From: Cercis canadensis
Taxonomy: Eukaryota > Streptophyta > Magnoliopsida > Fabales > Fabaceae
NCBI GenBank assembly: GCA_003255065.1
Contig: QAOA01007183.1
Location: 120,957 to 184,956, forward strand
DNA length: 64,000 nt
Direction: 5' to 3'
Each line of letters begins with the position of its first letter. Within the stretch, counting starts at the first letter, position 1. Below, piece by piece: positions 48,266 through 59,669 of this stretch. Position numbers and translations under genes: made by a program. A model generated the notes under the pieces. It had not been told where the DNA came from. It saw only the letters and a list, made by a program, of their open reading frames with translations, and did no database searches.

Positions 48266-48551
48266 TGTTAGAGAAATTGGTGCAACTCCGTTGTAGATAA
48301 AGCTTCAACATGGTGCAACCACCTTATAGATAGGTTTAATATTTAAATACTGCTATAGGCCTGATGCAAACACTTTATAGATAAGCTTTAATATTTAAAT
48401 ACTGCTATAGGCTTAGGATTAGGTTCACGTATCTCCTTTATTCTGTTACTGATATATAGCTTTCTGTTACTAGCTCACTGTATAAATATGACACACAGTA
48501 CATCAATAAAATATGTGAAAGAATTCTCTTCACTGATATTCAGCATCTTCA
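48266..48551 (+). repeat. 3' LTR of the copia element (286 bp)
   Basis: Matches the 5' LTR except for about four substitutions and loss of one 54-bp repeat unit. CTTGG follows at 48552. Confidence 0.95.
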
Positions 48552-48552
48552 C

Positions 48553-48984
48553 TTGGTAGATTTGGATTACCTTGCCCTTTACCAAAACAAACTCTCTGGA
48601 CCAATTCCTTCCACTATTGGGAACTTGACAAAGCTCACTAAACTGTACTTGTACACAAACAGACTTTCTGGATCGATCCCATCTTCCATAGGAAACTTGG
48701 TAGATTTGGATGACCTTCCACTTTACCAAAACAAACTCTCTGGATCAATTCCTTCCACTATTGGAAACTTGACAAAGCTTACTATGTTGTACTTGTACAC
48801 AAACAGACTTTCTGGATCAATCCCGTCTTCAATAGGAAATTTGGTAGATTTAATTGACCTTGAACTTTACGAAAATAAACTCTCTGGACCAATTCCTTCC
48901 ACTATTGGAAACCTAACAAAGCTCACTCAGTTGTACTTGTACAACAACAATCTTTCTGGATTAATCCCAACTTCCATAGGAAAC
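48553..48984 (+). repeat. 144-nt tandem repeats encoding LRR pairs
   Basis: ttggtagattt begins units at 48553, 48697 and 48841, exactly 144 nt (two 24-residue LRRs). The encoded pattern is GNLVDL...NKLSGxIPSTIGNLTKLT. The copia target site lies at the start of the first unit. Confidence 0.92.
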
Positions 48985-49429
48985 TTGACAAAGCTTACAA
49001 ATCTATCTTTTTGCACAAATAGTCTTAGTGGCGACATTTCAACCATATTCAATAATATGACCGATTTGGAATACTTTCGTATATATAGAAATAATTTTAC
49101 TGGCCATTTGCCACAACAAATTTGCGTCTGTGGGTCACTCAAATTCCTTATTGTTACCAATAACCATCTTACGGGTCCGATTCCAAGTAGCTTGAAAAAT
49201 TGCTCTAGACTTGTTAGAGTTAGGTTGGATGGAAACCAACTGACAGGAGATATAACACATGCATTTGGCATATATCCAAGTTTAGACTACATCGACTTGA
49301 GTGACAATAAGCTTTATGGTCAACTTTCACCAAACTGGGGGAAGTGTCATAATCTTACAAGCCTCAAAATCTCCAACAACAACTTATCTGGTGGCATACC
49401 ACCAGAACTGGGGGAAGCAATCCAGCTGA

Positions 49430-49481
49430 AAGAACTTAATATTTCCTCAAATCATAAGAACTTAATATTTCCTCAAATCAT
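49430..49481 (+). repeat. 26-bp direct duplication causing a frameshift
   Basis: aagaacttaat...caaatcat at 49430-49455 is repeated perfectly at 49456-49481. 26 is not a multiple of three, so the LRR frame is lost and ends at 49518, while the other frame resumes with KLTMLIKLSLSNNQL. Confidence 0.95.
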
Positions 49482-51345
49482 CTTACTGGAAAGCTCCCAA
49501 AAGAATTGGGCAAGTTGACAATGTTGATTAAACTATCCTTGAGCAACAATCAACTTTTGGGCAACATTCCCATCGAAATTGGAAAGTTAGTCATACTTGA
49601 CAGTTTGGAGTTGGCAGCAAACAATTTAAGTGGCTCAATCCCAAAACAGCTTGTAGGGTTGTTCCATTTATTGAACTTGAATTTGAGCAAGAATATCTTG
49701 GAGGACAGCATTCCTTCTCAGTTAGGCCAATTACAATCTCTTCAAAATCTTGATCTTAGTGGAAATTCATTGATTGGAACAATACTAACAGCACTTGGGC
49801 AAGCTCCACGTTTGGAAACATTGAACCTGTCACACAATAATCTCTCAGGTGGTATTCCATCCAGTTTTAATGACATGATGAGCTTGACTTCCGTTTACAT
49901 ATCATACAACCAGTTAGAGGGATCACTTCCAGACATTCCGGCCTTCCGTAATGCTACAATTGCAACACTGAGAAATAATAAAGGCTTGTGTGGTAATGTC
50001 TCTGGTTTGATGCCCTGCCCAAAAGTTCTACTCCTTACTTTGGGTACATTAATGCTAGTATTGTTTGTAGTGGGAATTGCATATTTTCTTTGTTGTGGTG
50101 AAAGAAATGAATTGAATGAGGGTAGAGAACCACAAACTCAAACTGTTTTCTCCATATGGAATTTCGACGGAAAAATAGCATATGAAAATATCATTGAAGC
50201 CACTAAAGAATTCAATCACAAATATCTCATCGGGGAAGGAGGGTGCGCTAGTGTTTACAAAGCCCAATTGCCTTATAGTCAAGTTGTTGCTGTGAAGAAA
50301 TTTCACTTGGCGCTAGATGGGGAAATGCCAAATTTAAAAGCCTTCACAAGTGAGATTCAAGCCTTGACTGAAATTAGGCATCGTAACATTGTGAAATTAT
50401 ACGGGTTTTGTTCACATTCAAGGTTCTCATCTTTGGTTTGATTTTTTGTTTGGGGGCAGCTTGGATAGGATACTCAACAACGAGACACAAGCAATTGCAT
50501 TGGATTGGCATAAAAGGGTCAACATTGTTAAAGGTGTGGCCAATGCTTTATCTTATTTGCACCATGGTTGCTCACCTCCTATAGTTCATCGTGACATATC
50601 TAGCAAGAACATTCTTTTAGATTTGGAATATGAGGCTCACATCTCTGACTTTGGAACGGCTAAGCTTCTAAAGCCTGACTCATCCAACTGGACCTCATTT
50701 GCAGGCACCTTTGGGTACGCTGCTCTAGGTTAGGCCCTCTATTTCAACTAATAAAAACAAAAATTACTTCCATACTTGTTAACCTCACACTAACATATAT
50801 GGGAACATCTGAGTCTGGCAAAAACATACTTTAAGTAGGTCCAATTGAGATTATTCTATAATAATTGTGCCAGTGTAAAATAGTGTGAGCTTAATTAATG
50901 TGCAAATAGCATACTCACTTTGTTAGTAAAAGCTATATTGCAGAAAGCATGATACTAACTTCAGTCAATTTTTTTTTTTTTGGCAGAGCTTGCTTACATC
51001 ATGGAAGTAAATAAGAAATGTGATGTTTATAGCTTCGGAGTACTAACCTTGGAAATACTAATGGGGAAGCATCCAGGAGATCTCATTTGTTCATTGACAT
51101 CGTCTTTATCAAGAACTCATAATTTGACATTGAAGGATTTGTTGGATCAACGGCTTTCTCATCCTGTGAACCCAATTGCTGAGGAGGTGATCTTGATTGC
51201 AAGGTTAGTTTTTGCTTGCTTGAGTGAAAGTCCACGTTCTCGTCCAACCATGAATCAAGTGGCTAAGGAGCTTGTCAGGCCCATATCACCTTCAGTGCAC
51301 CAGTTCCACGCAATCACACTTGAACAATTCCACCTGAAAGATTGA

Positions 51346-53785
51346 CATCCTTATATTCTGTGTTTTGTTTATCTTGTGAGCTTCTCTGTATGCCATACCT
51401 CCGTTTTCTTTTGTATTATAATCTTTGTTTGCATCTGTCCTGTATATCATGTATGACTTCATCTATTAATTAGCTCCTGACATCGGATTGCAATTCTTAA
51501 CTTCTGATTCCAATTTTGTCCTTTCTTATTCTCATTTAAATTGCCAATAATTCAGTTCTAAAATCACAATATTTTCCTTATTAATCATTTCAACTTAGTC
51601 AGCGGACTAGGTGTTGGGACTGCGTATCTGTCTAACTGATTTCTCCCTCTGATTTCGGACTGCGTTTCTGATTTCTAAATTTTATCAAATTATCATTGAA
51701 AAGTTAACTTTTTGTTTTTTTTTTTAAAAAAAAGGTAATTTGCAAACCCCACTTTAAAGTTTAACGTCTGGAAATATGTTATTTCAGTAAAAAAAAATCT
51801 CCCTTTTTGCCAATTAAGAAAACTGGTTTTATTGTCGGAAATGTTGTTCCAAAAACACGTGGTATTCTTATTATTCGGACCACAACAACTTGTAAGTTGA
51901 TTCTCTAGCTTTTATAATTCCAGGTAGAACACATTCAATATTTCTATCTTGCAAAATGTCTATACAAATAATGATATATCAAAACAATTCTATGAAACTG
52001 CGTTTAGCAATGTGACATAGCGCAATCAAACTTCATTAAGTCATTCATATAATAAACTATAATTTTAGATTAAAAGGTTGCTTTGAACGATATAAGATCT
52101 AATGATAAAAACAAACTCTTCAATCTTCATTATAGAATCTAACAACCAACTGTATTTTTTTTTTTTTGGGCCATGAACCATGTATCTTCTTCATTATAGG
52201 TTCAAGAGTAACAAAACATCCATGTGAAAAGGAGGTTTTTTAGATACTTTTGATACTGGTGTGGTATGTCATGCCATATAAGAACAGTCAATATGTGAAT
52301 GACATATATAGTTGATAATCTCAACTCAACGATTTTTAAATTTGTTTGAGAGAATAAGATAAAATATATTTTATATCAGTAAAATATGAAAATTATATCT
52401 TATAGATGCTTACCATGTCAGTGATGTATGGCATATCCATGTGATATCACAGAATTCCCAACTAAACCACTCGAAAGTAAAACTCTCATCCCTGCGCCAC
52501 TTTGCATTCCTCAACGGTTTGCCATTGCAGCTCTCTTGATCTCGTCCTTCTTCTTAATGGCATAGCTAGATATCCAATAAACATAATCAGGAGTACAAGC
52601 AAGGGCAAATGATGGTATGCAGAAAGAACCACACCGATGTAATCAGCAAAAGATATGCCATTCAACTACAAGCGTAATGACTTTCTGAAGCATTAATGAA
52701 AAACGGCAAAAAACTAATTTGTGTCACTGCCACGACATAATGCCTTCACTCTTCACACAATCAAGTAATAGAAACGATACAGAGAGGGAAAACACCTTAA
52801 ATTGTATTAATTGAGATAATGTATTTATACAAGAGCGCTGGTTGTAACAAAAACTAGAATAAGCTTTGAATTATTCTATATTTGAATCCTACCAGACTAA
52901 ACAAACTCTTAGGATAATACGGAATTATATATACAGAAATATATCTATTGAATTAATTACAAAAATAATAAACTAACTAGAATCAGCTAGTACTGCTTTA
53001 TCAAGTTCATTCAAAACCATTCAGCATACGTAAATACCAGAACTACTTACCCCCCAAATTTCAACCAAAACAACATTTTCAATGAAAAAAAAATCTTGGA
53101 AGGCATGGTTGAATTGGGGAGTACCTTGCAAAATTCATTATCAACGCACACACACAGGTAGATAAAAGAACAGTAAAGTTGGGTTGCTAACATATAGAAG
53201 AATGCAGGGATGCTGAAGAAAATTTGAAATTTTAAAGAAAAGGGAGATATAATGAAAGTTCTCAGTCAGGAATGACAAGTTTAGTTAGGTCATTTAAGAA
53301 GAAAAAGAACCTGCAGGCACAGAATTGGATTCTCTGTGACGCAGGAGAAGGGATGGTTCTCTTCATACTACTACAACCTTATGGAACAGCTGGTATTCAT
53401 ACAGCTTCAAAGTGATTACTTTGAGATTGTCCGGGAGTGTAGGTTCTGGTTCAAATTTTCTCATGTTAGCTCATTTACTATTTCTGATACGGGCCGATGG
53501 AAGATTCGGTTGTTACAAGGTTGTTATCCACAGCCTTTGGTATTCCACATTTGCCAACTCCCTATTTGAAAGTTTGGAGCAACTGATCAGTTAATCTTGT
53601 CAGGTGCAAAGTCGATCAAGCTGGGTACGATTTACTCCTTTGGGAGCAGTTTTGGTTTTGTTCCACCGAGGATTTTCTTTGGCCTCAATTATGGCAACCT
53701 CGGTTACCTTTCCAACTTATCATCTTTCTCTAGAAACTGTGTCATTCTGCACTTCCTGTCATAGCCAAATTGCAGGCACACCGTA
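51346..53785. other. Intergenic, no firm gene
   Basis: Downstream of the receptor kinase. AT-rich with poly-T/A runs. On the minus strand 52640-52511 reads FALACTPDYVYWISSYAIKK and ends in MANR-stop, which looks protein-like but I do not recognise it. A plus-strand open stretch at 53336-53569 is unassigned. Confidence 0.4.
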
Positions 53786-53969
53786 TACCAGTACGGCAAT
53801 TACTACACTTTGTCCTTTTTGTCATCAACAGAATAAGACAGTGGATCATGTGTTCCTTCGATATCTTTTAGCTAGGGCTGTTTGGTTTGTATATGATTTG
53901 TGTATCTGTACTGATCATATTGTTCCACAATCTATTGTGGAGTGGCTTCGAATTTGGCTGGACATCTAA
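53786..53969 (+). pseudogene. LINE relic: zinc-binding domain after reverse transcriptase (zf-RVT)
   Basis: The frame reads LCPFCHQQNKTVDHVFLRY then ARAVWFVYDLCI and VEWLRIWLD, the CPxC...TxDHxFxxC...AxxVW arrangement of the zf-RVT domain that follows reverse transcriptase in plant non-LTR retrotransposons; the usual third Cys is Tyr. Nothing else of a LINE is recognised nearby. Confidence 0.7.
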
Positions 53970-55596
53970 ATTATGTTTGAGTTGTAGCATGTTTCCTTCA
54001 CAACAACATTTGTAACAATCTTATCGACCAATGGTTGCTTCTTATGATCCTTGATTTTGTTCAATATGCTAACATGTTTAATCCCTATCTCTTGTTTCCT
54101 AAGGAAGGTCACGCTCGTATATTGTGACCACTGCTTGTTAAATTGGGTTATCACTATATCCTACAGTTTGACATTAGAAGCAATATTCTGGTATATCCAT
54201 GCCCACATATCCTAATAGGAAAAAAAAAAAAAAAAACATTCCAAAATAGTATTNAAAAAAAAAAAAAAAAAATTCCAAAATAGTATTGGGATTTGTTTTA
54301 TAATTGCTGATTGAGGATATATGGGTGATTGGTAATAATTTAGACCTATGTGTATTAGATTTAATTTCTTGGTTGGCACTCCTTCTTGTGAATAAATAAG
54401 GACCAAACATAAGCAGCCTTCTCCTATGCTTTGTGCCATTCCTTCTCACATTAGTATTTGTGCCTTTATTTGTTGTTTCATTTTGATGCCAATTAACAAA
54501 GACGTGAGTTGCCAATCTGAATATTATTTGCTTTATTCTGTTTTCTCCAATTATTATGTGTTTATATAACTCATTTATTATTTTGTTGTAGTTTGGGAAT
54601 GACCTTGAAGTTCATCAACCTCTAAGACTTAGAAAATTCAACATTCATGTTGTGCCTAGCACTCCTAGATCTGGGAAATGAGTGATATTGATGAAGATGA
54701 AATCCCACTTGCAACGTGTCAATGAGAGATTCAACCCAAAAACTTAAGTTAATAAGTGGAGACTTAGGAATAATTTTATATCTAACACAGCATTGTCTAC
54801 CGACAAGATGAATATGATCATTAAGAAAGAGAAGACAGATGTGTCTTGAAATAATAGGAGTGACTTTTGGAAATCTAAGTTTTACTTTTGCCTCCATTTG
54901 AGAGACTATTGATTATTTTTCTTTCATGGAGGCCACCTGAGTGTATTAGAATCATTTCAACTCATAATCATTTTGGACTATATTTCTGATTTCTAAATTT
55001 TATAAAACTATTATTGAAAATTTAACTTTCCAAAAAAACAGAAAAAAATTTTCAAACCCCACTTTAAATTTTAACGTTTGCCAATATTAAAGTAATAATA
55101 TTTTATTAAATTGAGAATTATCTTGGTTTTGGTCGACGTACTTGTGATACATGTCCCAAACATTTTATTAAAGTGAAAACATATAGAACACTAAAATCAA
55201 ATTCATCTATCAATCAATTATAATATTATAAAAGCAGTGATTTTCTAAAGATTTGTGGTTGAAATAATTGGACTTCAAATGAAACGCTGATACCTACCCC
55301 AAATCCTTCTTCCTGAGTTTGGTCAATATATTTGAAAATTAACCACATAAAAATTACTAAAATCAACATCGTCTATTTAGTTGGCTTTTAGTGATGTCAG
55401 CTTAAATTGCAAAGCAAACCAAGAAGAATTGTTGTTTGTTAAAAGAAAAGCTAAGAAAATTCTAGCCATTATAGCCCACATTTAGCTAAGCTCAGCTGTA
55501 TTTTTTGGTTATATCCACAACAGTTCTTCTAGGATATAGAGCCATTTCGGTCTGAACTAATTTTCCAGATCTTCAAAGATGGTAGTATACTTTGTA
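53970..55596. other. Intergenic with poly-A gap
   Basis: The N at 54254 sits between two copies of a poly-A plus attccaaaatagtatt stretch. No gene recognised. A minus-strand frame at 54897-54622 is open but resembles nothing I know. Confidence 0.45.
54215..54290. other. Gap at 54254 with duplicated poly-A flank
   Basis: A poly-A run plus attccaaaatagtatt occurs on both sides of the N. Confidence 0.85.
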
Positions 55597-55601
55597 ACTA
55601 T

Positions 55602-56661
55602 TGTTAGTTCCACATTTTCCAATTCTAGTTTTGATGATAACAAATGACCTTTCTAGAGGCACTATCACTAACCCTAATATGTTTGTTTAAGTGTGTTACT
55701 GATTAATAGGTTAGTGATTATTTTGGGTCAAGAAGAACAAGTTTCTGCCCAGCAGAACCAGTTCGAGTACAAAACTTGTTTTTCTCATAAGATTATCTAT
55801 GATGACATGACAAAAAATATCTGAAGATATTATTGAAGCTCGAGATTATTCATGAATAAATGGCAATCAATCAAAGGAGTGGACTTTGGAAGCAATCAAA
55901 TTAGAAAAAAGCTGTTGGAGAATATAAAAGGAAGATTTTCAAAGAATGAGCTATATTAGGAAAGAAATTAAGGATGAATAAAATGATTCTTAAAATAGCA
56001 GAAATTGATAGCCATGAATTGAGAAGTCTATCTACAATTCAAATGTTTATCTTCTTCCTTGGGACTCCTATAAATTGAAGAACCAATGTTTGGAAAATCA
56101 AGAATAGAAGCCATCAAGCAAGAATCATATTCTGTCATATAACCAGCTTCATTCTCTTCTTCCAACTTTGTAACTACTTGTAATATGTCTTGTGAGAGTT
56201 GTTATCTTTGGGGCTAAGTCATTTGGGATTATTGTAACAAAATTCCTATGAGAAATCTGGGGTGTGACCTCTGCTTTCTTTGTCAGAAAGAGAGAGTTTC
56301 TAGTGGGCTCTTGAGAAACTAGAGAGAGTTGCTGGTGAGCTCTTGTAGAACCAGTTTGAGTGAGTTTCTAGTTCGCTCCTAGGAAACTAGGGATTGTAGA
56401 AGCTTGGAGAAGCTTGGACAAATAACCTTGTTGCTAAGGGAACCCTAGCCTTGGGAGAGTGGGCGTAGGTAGCATTTGGCCGAACCACTATAAAAATTCT
56501 GGGCTTAATCTCTTCTCCACTCTCTCTCTATTTTCTACTATATGCTTCATAAACTAGTTTTATATTCAGTTAACTGGTTATGACTTAAGCTTCCTAAAAT
56601 TCTGATTATGCATGGTTTTGAGCTGATTCTATCTTGATCAAATATTCTCTCGGCACTCTCA
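55602..56661 (+). repeat. 5' LTR of the non-autonomous element
   Basis: Starts TGTTAGTTCC. A TATA-like cctataaattgaag lies at about 56067. Matches 57586-58643 over its full length. Confidence 0.9.
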
Positions 56662-56663
56662 AT

Positions 56664-56675
56664 TGGTATTAGAGC
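56664..56675 (+). promoter_or_regulatory. Primer-binding site (tRNA-Met, one change)
   Basis: TGGTATTAGAGC begins two bases after the LTR; a C-to-T change separates it from the standard site. Confidence 0.8.
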
Positions 56676-57211
56676 TTTGGGCTCAATATTATAGGTTTAA
56701 CCACCTTAAGTTAAGATCTAAAAAGTTTATTTGTGTACGTACCATGAATAGGAAATGTATGCAAAGTCAAGAACCTGTTTGCTTCTTCAAAGCCAGTTGA
56801 TCACACATCCTAGATAGCTTATCTAAATCCTACTAAGCTAGCAAATCAAATTGGCTAGAGACTTAACTTTTTCCAATCTAGGGTTGTGGATTTCTTCGCT
56901 AGACTTGCTTCTGTGGAACAAAAGTTGGCTTTAACAGAAAAGAAATTAGTTGGAACAAAAAAAGAGTTGGCTGCAGCAAAGGAAGATTTCGCTGCAACCA
57001 AGATGGAGCTTTCTAATCTCAAGGTCTCTCACTCCTTCTCATCCTGATTCTGCGTGTCTATGAGGTCCAATCTCTATTAACACTCCGGATTTATATTTTA
57101 GCTTGCACATTCATAGTCCTCTTAGTAGTTTCTTTTGTGTGCATAGCATTATATCTAATTGTCAAATGAACATCTTTTGTGTTTAAGGATCTTATCATAT
57201 TAATTGGTGTT

Positions 57212-57585
57212 CTAAGACATTTTGCAAGATCTAGTATTTTCATCCCTTGGTCTTTTTGACAATGTCAAAGGGCAAGAAGTTATGAAAAGATGAATAAATA
57301 TTATTTCTATCCCTGCTTCAATGAAACTCCTTGTGTAGGTTGCTCCCATAGTCCTTTTTGCTAATGATAAAGAATTATCTATCTTAATATTTTCTATATA
57401 CTCTGATAATCTAAGATAATCTGGATGAACTACTATTATGCTATTATTACAGGGAAAGGAAAGGCTCTCTATTAGAACATCTATTTTATTGCTTTCTAAA
57501 CAAATTTTGAGAACTTGTTCAGATGTAAGCATATTTTCAGGGGTAAATCTTTCCAAGCATTTGTCATCATCAAAAAGGGTGAGAT
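57212..57585 (-). CDS. Unrecognised antisense ORF inside the non-autonomous LTR element
   Basis: The minus strand stays open for ~124 codons within the interior, extending 24 further codons into the LTR. The peptide (ENMLTSEQVLKICLESNKID, IVVHPDYLRLSEYIENIKID, GATYTRSFIEAGIEIIFIH) has a soluble-protein look with mixed helices and no low complexity. I do not recognise the family. It could be a fragment of a host gene captured by the element, or a chance frame. No start is evident inside the interior, and no catalytic motif is visible. Confidence 0.3.
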
Positions 57586-58643
57586 TGTTAGTTTTACGTT
57601 TTCCAATACTTATTTTGATGATAACAAATGACCTTTCTAGAGACACTATCACTAACATTAATATGTTTGTTTAAGTGTGTTACTGGCTAATAGGTTAGTG
57701 ATTATTTTGGGTCAAGAAGAAGAACAAGTTTCTACCGCAGCAAAACCTATTTGCGTACAGAAGTACAGAACTTGTTTTTCTCAGAAGATTATCTATGCTG
57801 ACATGACAGTAAAATATCTGAAGATATTATTGAAGCTCGAGATTATTCAAAAATAAATGGCAATCAATCAGAGGAGTGGAGTTTAGAAGCAATCAAATCA
57901 GAAAAAGAGTTGTTGGAGAATATAAAAGGAAGTTTTTCAAAGAATGAACTATATTAGAAAAGAAATTAAGGATGAATAAAATGATTCCTAAAATAGCACA
58001 AATTGATAGCCACGAATTGAGGAGTCTATCTACAATTCAAACGGTCATCTCCTCTGGATTCCTATAAATTGAAGACCCAAGGTCTGGAAAATCAAGAAGA
58101 GAAGCCATCAAGCAAGAACCATATTCTGTCATATAACTTGCTTCATTCTCTTCTCCCAACTCTATAACTACTTGTAATATGTCTTGTGAGAGTTGTTGTC
58201 TTTGTAGCTAAGTCGTTTGGGATTATTGTAACAAATTTCCTAAGAGAAATATGAGTTGTGACCTCTGCTTTCTTTGTCAGAGGGAGAGTTTCTAATGAGC
58301 TCTTGAGAAACTAGAGACAGTTGCTAATGAGCTCTAGTAAAACCAATTTGAGTGAGTTTTTGGTTAGCTCATAGGAAACCAGTGATTGTAGAAACTTGGA
58401 GAATTTTGGACAAATAACCTTGTTGTTAGTGGAGTCTCTGCCTTGGGAGAGTCGACGTAGGCAGTGTTTGGCCGAACCTCTATAAAAATTCTGGGCTTAA
58501 TCTCTTCATTCTCCCTCAACTATATGGGTCATAAACTAGTTTTATGATTAGTTAACTGGTTATGACTTAAATTTGCTAAAATTCTGATTATGCATGGTTT
58601 TGAGCTGATTTTATCTTGATCAAATATTCTATCTGCACTCTCA
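57586..58643 (+). repeat. 3' LTR of the non-autonomous element
   Basis: Starts TGTTAGTTTTACG and ends GCACTCTCA, followed by ACTAT. Confidence 0.9.
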
Positions 58644-58648
58644 ACTAT

Positions 58649-59669
58649 TAGCCCCAATTACAATGCAGAGCATTCCAAGGAAAGTAATTTTCATGTTAAA
58701 TTTGAGTTGTGTATACCAATTTTTTTTCCATAGATGTAGTTTCAGATGACATCTTTTAGGTGTGTGTGTTGTGTGTGTGGGGGGAACTATGAGAAAATAA
58801 CTCAATCATCTATGGCTCAAGTGATGTGTCCAATTAACTTGAAATTTTGAACAATTGTGGTATAAAACGTTATCTGGAAGTTATCAATTGTTTCCTTTTG
58901 GATCTATAGACTTTTGTTACTTACAAAGAATGTAAATGAGCGTAGATATAGAAGTTAAAATGAAACTGGGAATATCTGTTTACTAATTTTCTTCTTCAAA
59001 AATAGATGTCCCTCAAATTGAAACCAGAGTAAAATGGCACCAGAAAATAAAATAAAAGGCAAATATATATTTTATTATTTTAAAAAAGAAAGCTTCATGC
59101 TCAAATGTTGGCCAGATCATCAAATCTGAATACCCGATTGATAAGTTGAATTTGATTCCTTTACTTTGAAAACTAAGGATACTTTGTTATCAAAATTGGA
59201 AAGTATGATTATTTTAGTTAATTTATAGAGACATAAAATGTATTTAAGCCTAGAATTTTTCAAACTTTGTAAAATAATTAAGCAGATAAAAATAGGAGAA
59301 CAAAAGCAAGAGAACTCGGCCAATTGAAGTGCCAAACATATATTAATTTTATTGGCTTTCTCTATTACATATAAAGTCCCAAAATCACTTTTGCCAAGCA
59401 AGATGAAACTTCAAAATCTAGATATATACTCACTTCCACAACACATTAAAGAAGTGTCTTCACTATAACATAAAAGGCAGATAAAGTTTATTTATTTTAG
59501 GGTGCTCCTTGCTCAGATAATAATACAGAGAGAAACACAAAATCCAATTGGAAAATATTGGCAGTTTTTACATCTGACCTAATGAGGTTCATTGTTTGCT
59601 CCAAAATATATGTGGCAAGCAGAAGATTAACCATTTCTAGATTAAGAAAGAAAATCTTTACTTCTTCTA
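58649..59669. other. Intergenic, GT microsatellite
   Basis: A (gt)n run at about 58760-58780. Otherwise AT-rich DNA without a recognisable gene; a minus-strand frame at 59401-59120 has no family resemblance. Confidence 0.5.

Larger units (their letters stand above)
44801..48296 (+). pseudogene. Copia pol: protease, integrase, reverse transcriptase, RNase H
   Basis: Protease WLLDTGASHHVTS (44876). GAG-pre-integrase LWHHRLGHPHSRVL. Integrase DVWGPAP, SSDNGGEFRKL and ERNGMAERKHRHIVE. A Ser/Pro/Thr-rich linker (46140-46430). Reverse transcriptase [37 protein letters not shown] and catalytic [11 protein letters not shown]. RNase H SDADWAGN, SSTESEYRAVAS and QLADILTKPLS, ending at 48296. Stops at 46552-46554, 46869-46871 and 47460-47462 each need one C-to-T from Gln or Arg codons. 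The apparent frame change near 46596 is only the 227-bp assembly duplicate; without it pol is one frame. Confidence 0.93.
43563..48551 (+). mobile_element. Complete Ty1/copia element, probably Ale/Retrofit-like, TSD CTTGG
   Basis: LTRs at 43563-43902 and 48266-48551 start TGTTAGAGAAATTGG and end CATCTTCA. CTTGG flanks both sides (43558-43562, 48552-48556). The interior has a tRNA-Met primer site, gag, and pol in copia order (protease, integrase, reverse transcriptase, RNase H). The LTRs differ by about four substitutions plus one 54-bp repeat unit, so the insertion is young. The N at 46596 duplicates 46370-46595 as 46597-46822. Four stops and one frameshift disable it. The lineage call rests on the gag start and compact size and is tentative. 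Confidence 0.95.
43085..51345 (+). pseudogene. LRR receptor-like kinase (MIK2 / At4g08850-like), split by a copia element
   Basis: Part 1 (43085-43562): hydrophobic signal peptide (FMTLCFLVIITSPHVA), LRR N-cap ALLKWKADLDNQ...CNWVGITCD, first LRRs. After the copia insert, part 2 (48557-50441) has ~18 LRRs of the NxLSGxIPxxIGNL type, a membrane segment (LLLTLGTLMLVLFVVGIAYFL) and the kinase start (IGEGGCASVYKA, VAVKKF). Part 3 (50446-50728) has IVHRDISSKNILL and ISDFGTAKLL. A GT-AG intron (50729-50986) is followed by ELAYIMEV...DVYSFGVL to 51345. Lesions: copia insertion, a 26-bp duplication frameshift at 49430-49481, a frameshift near 50437 after FSSLV, and APE changed to ALE. Relatives sit in the plasma membrane and sense peptides; this copy is dead. 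Confidence 0.92.
55602..58643 (+). mobile_element. Non-autonomous LTR retrotransposon, 3.04 kb, TSD ACTAT
   Basis: Paired LTRs at 55602-56661 (1060 bp) and 57586-58643 (1058 bp) begin TGTTAG and end CTCTCA, sharing text such as ttttgatgataacaaatgac. ACTAT flanks both sides (55597-55601, 58644-58648). A primer site tggtattagagc (56664) matches initiator tRNA-Met with one change, suggesting copia origin. The 924-bp interior encodes no pol. A plus-strand Lys/Glu-rich stretch (VEQKLALTEKKLVGTKKELAAAKEDF) could be a gag coiled coil. The LTRs differ at many sites, so it is not recent. Movement would need a helper element. Confidence 0.9.
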
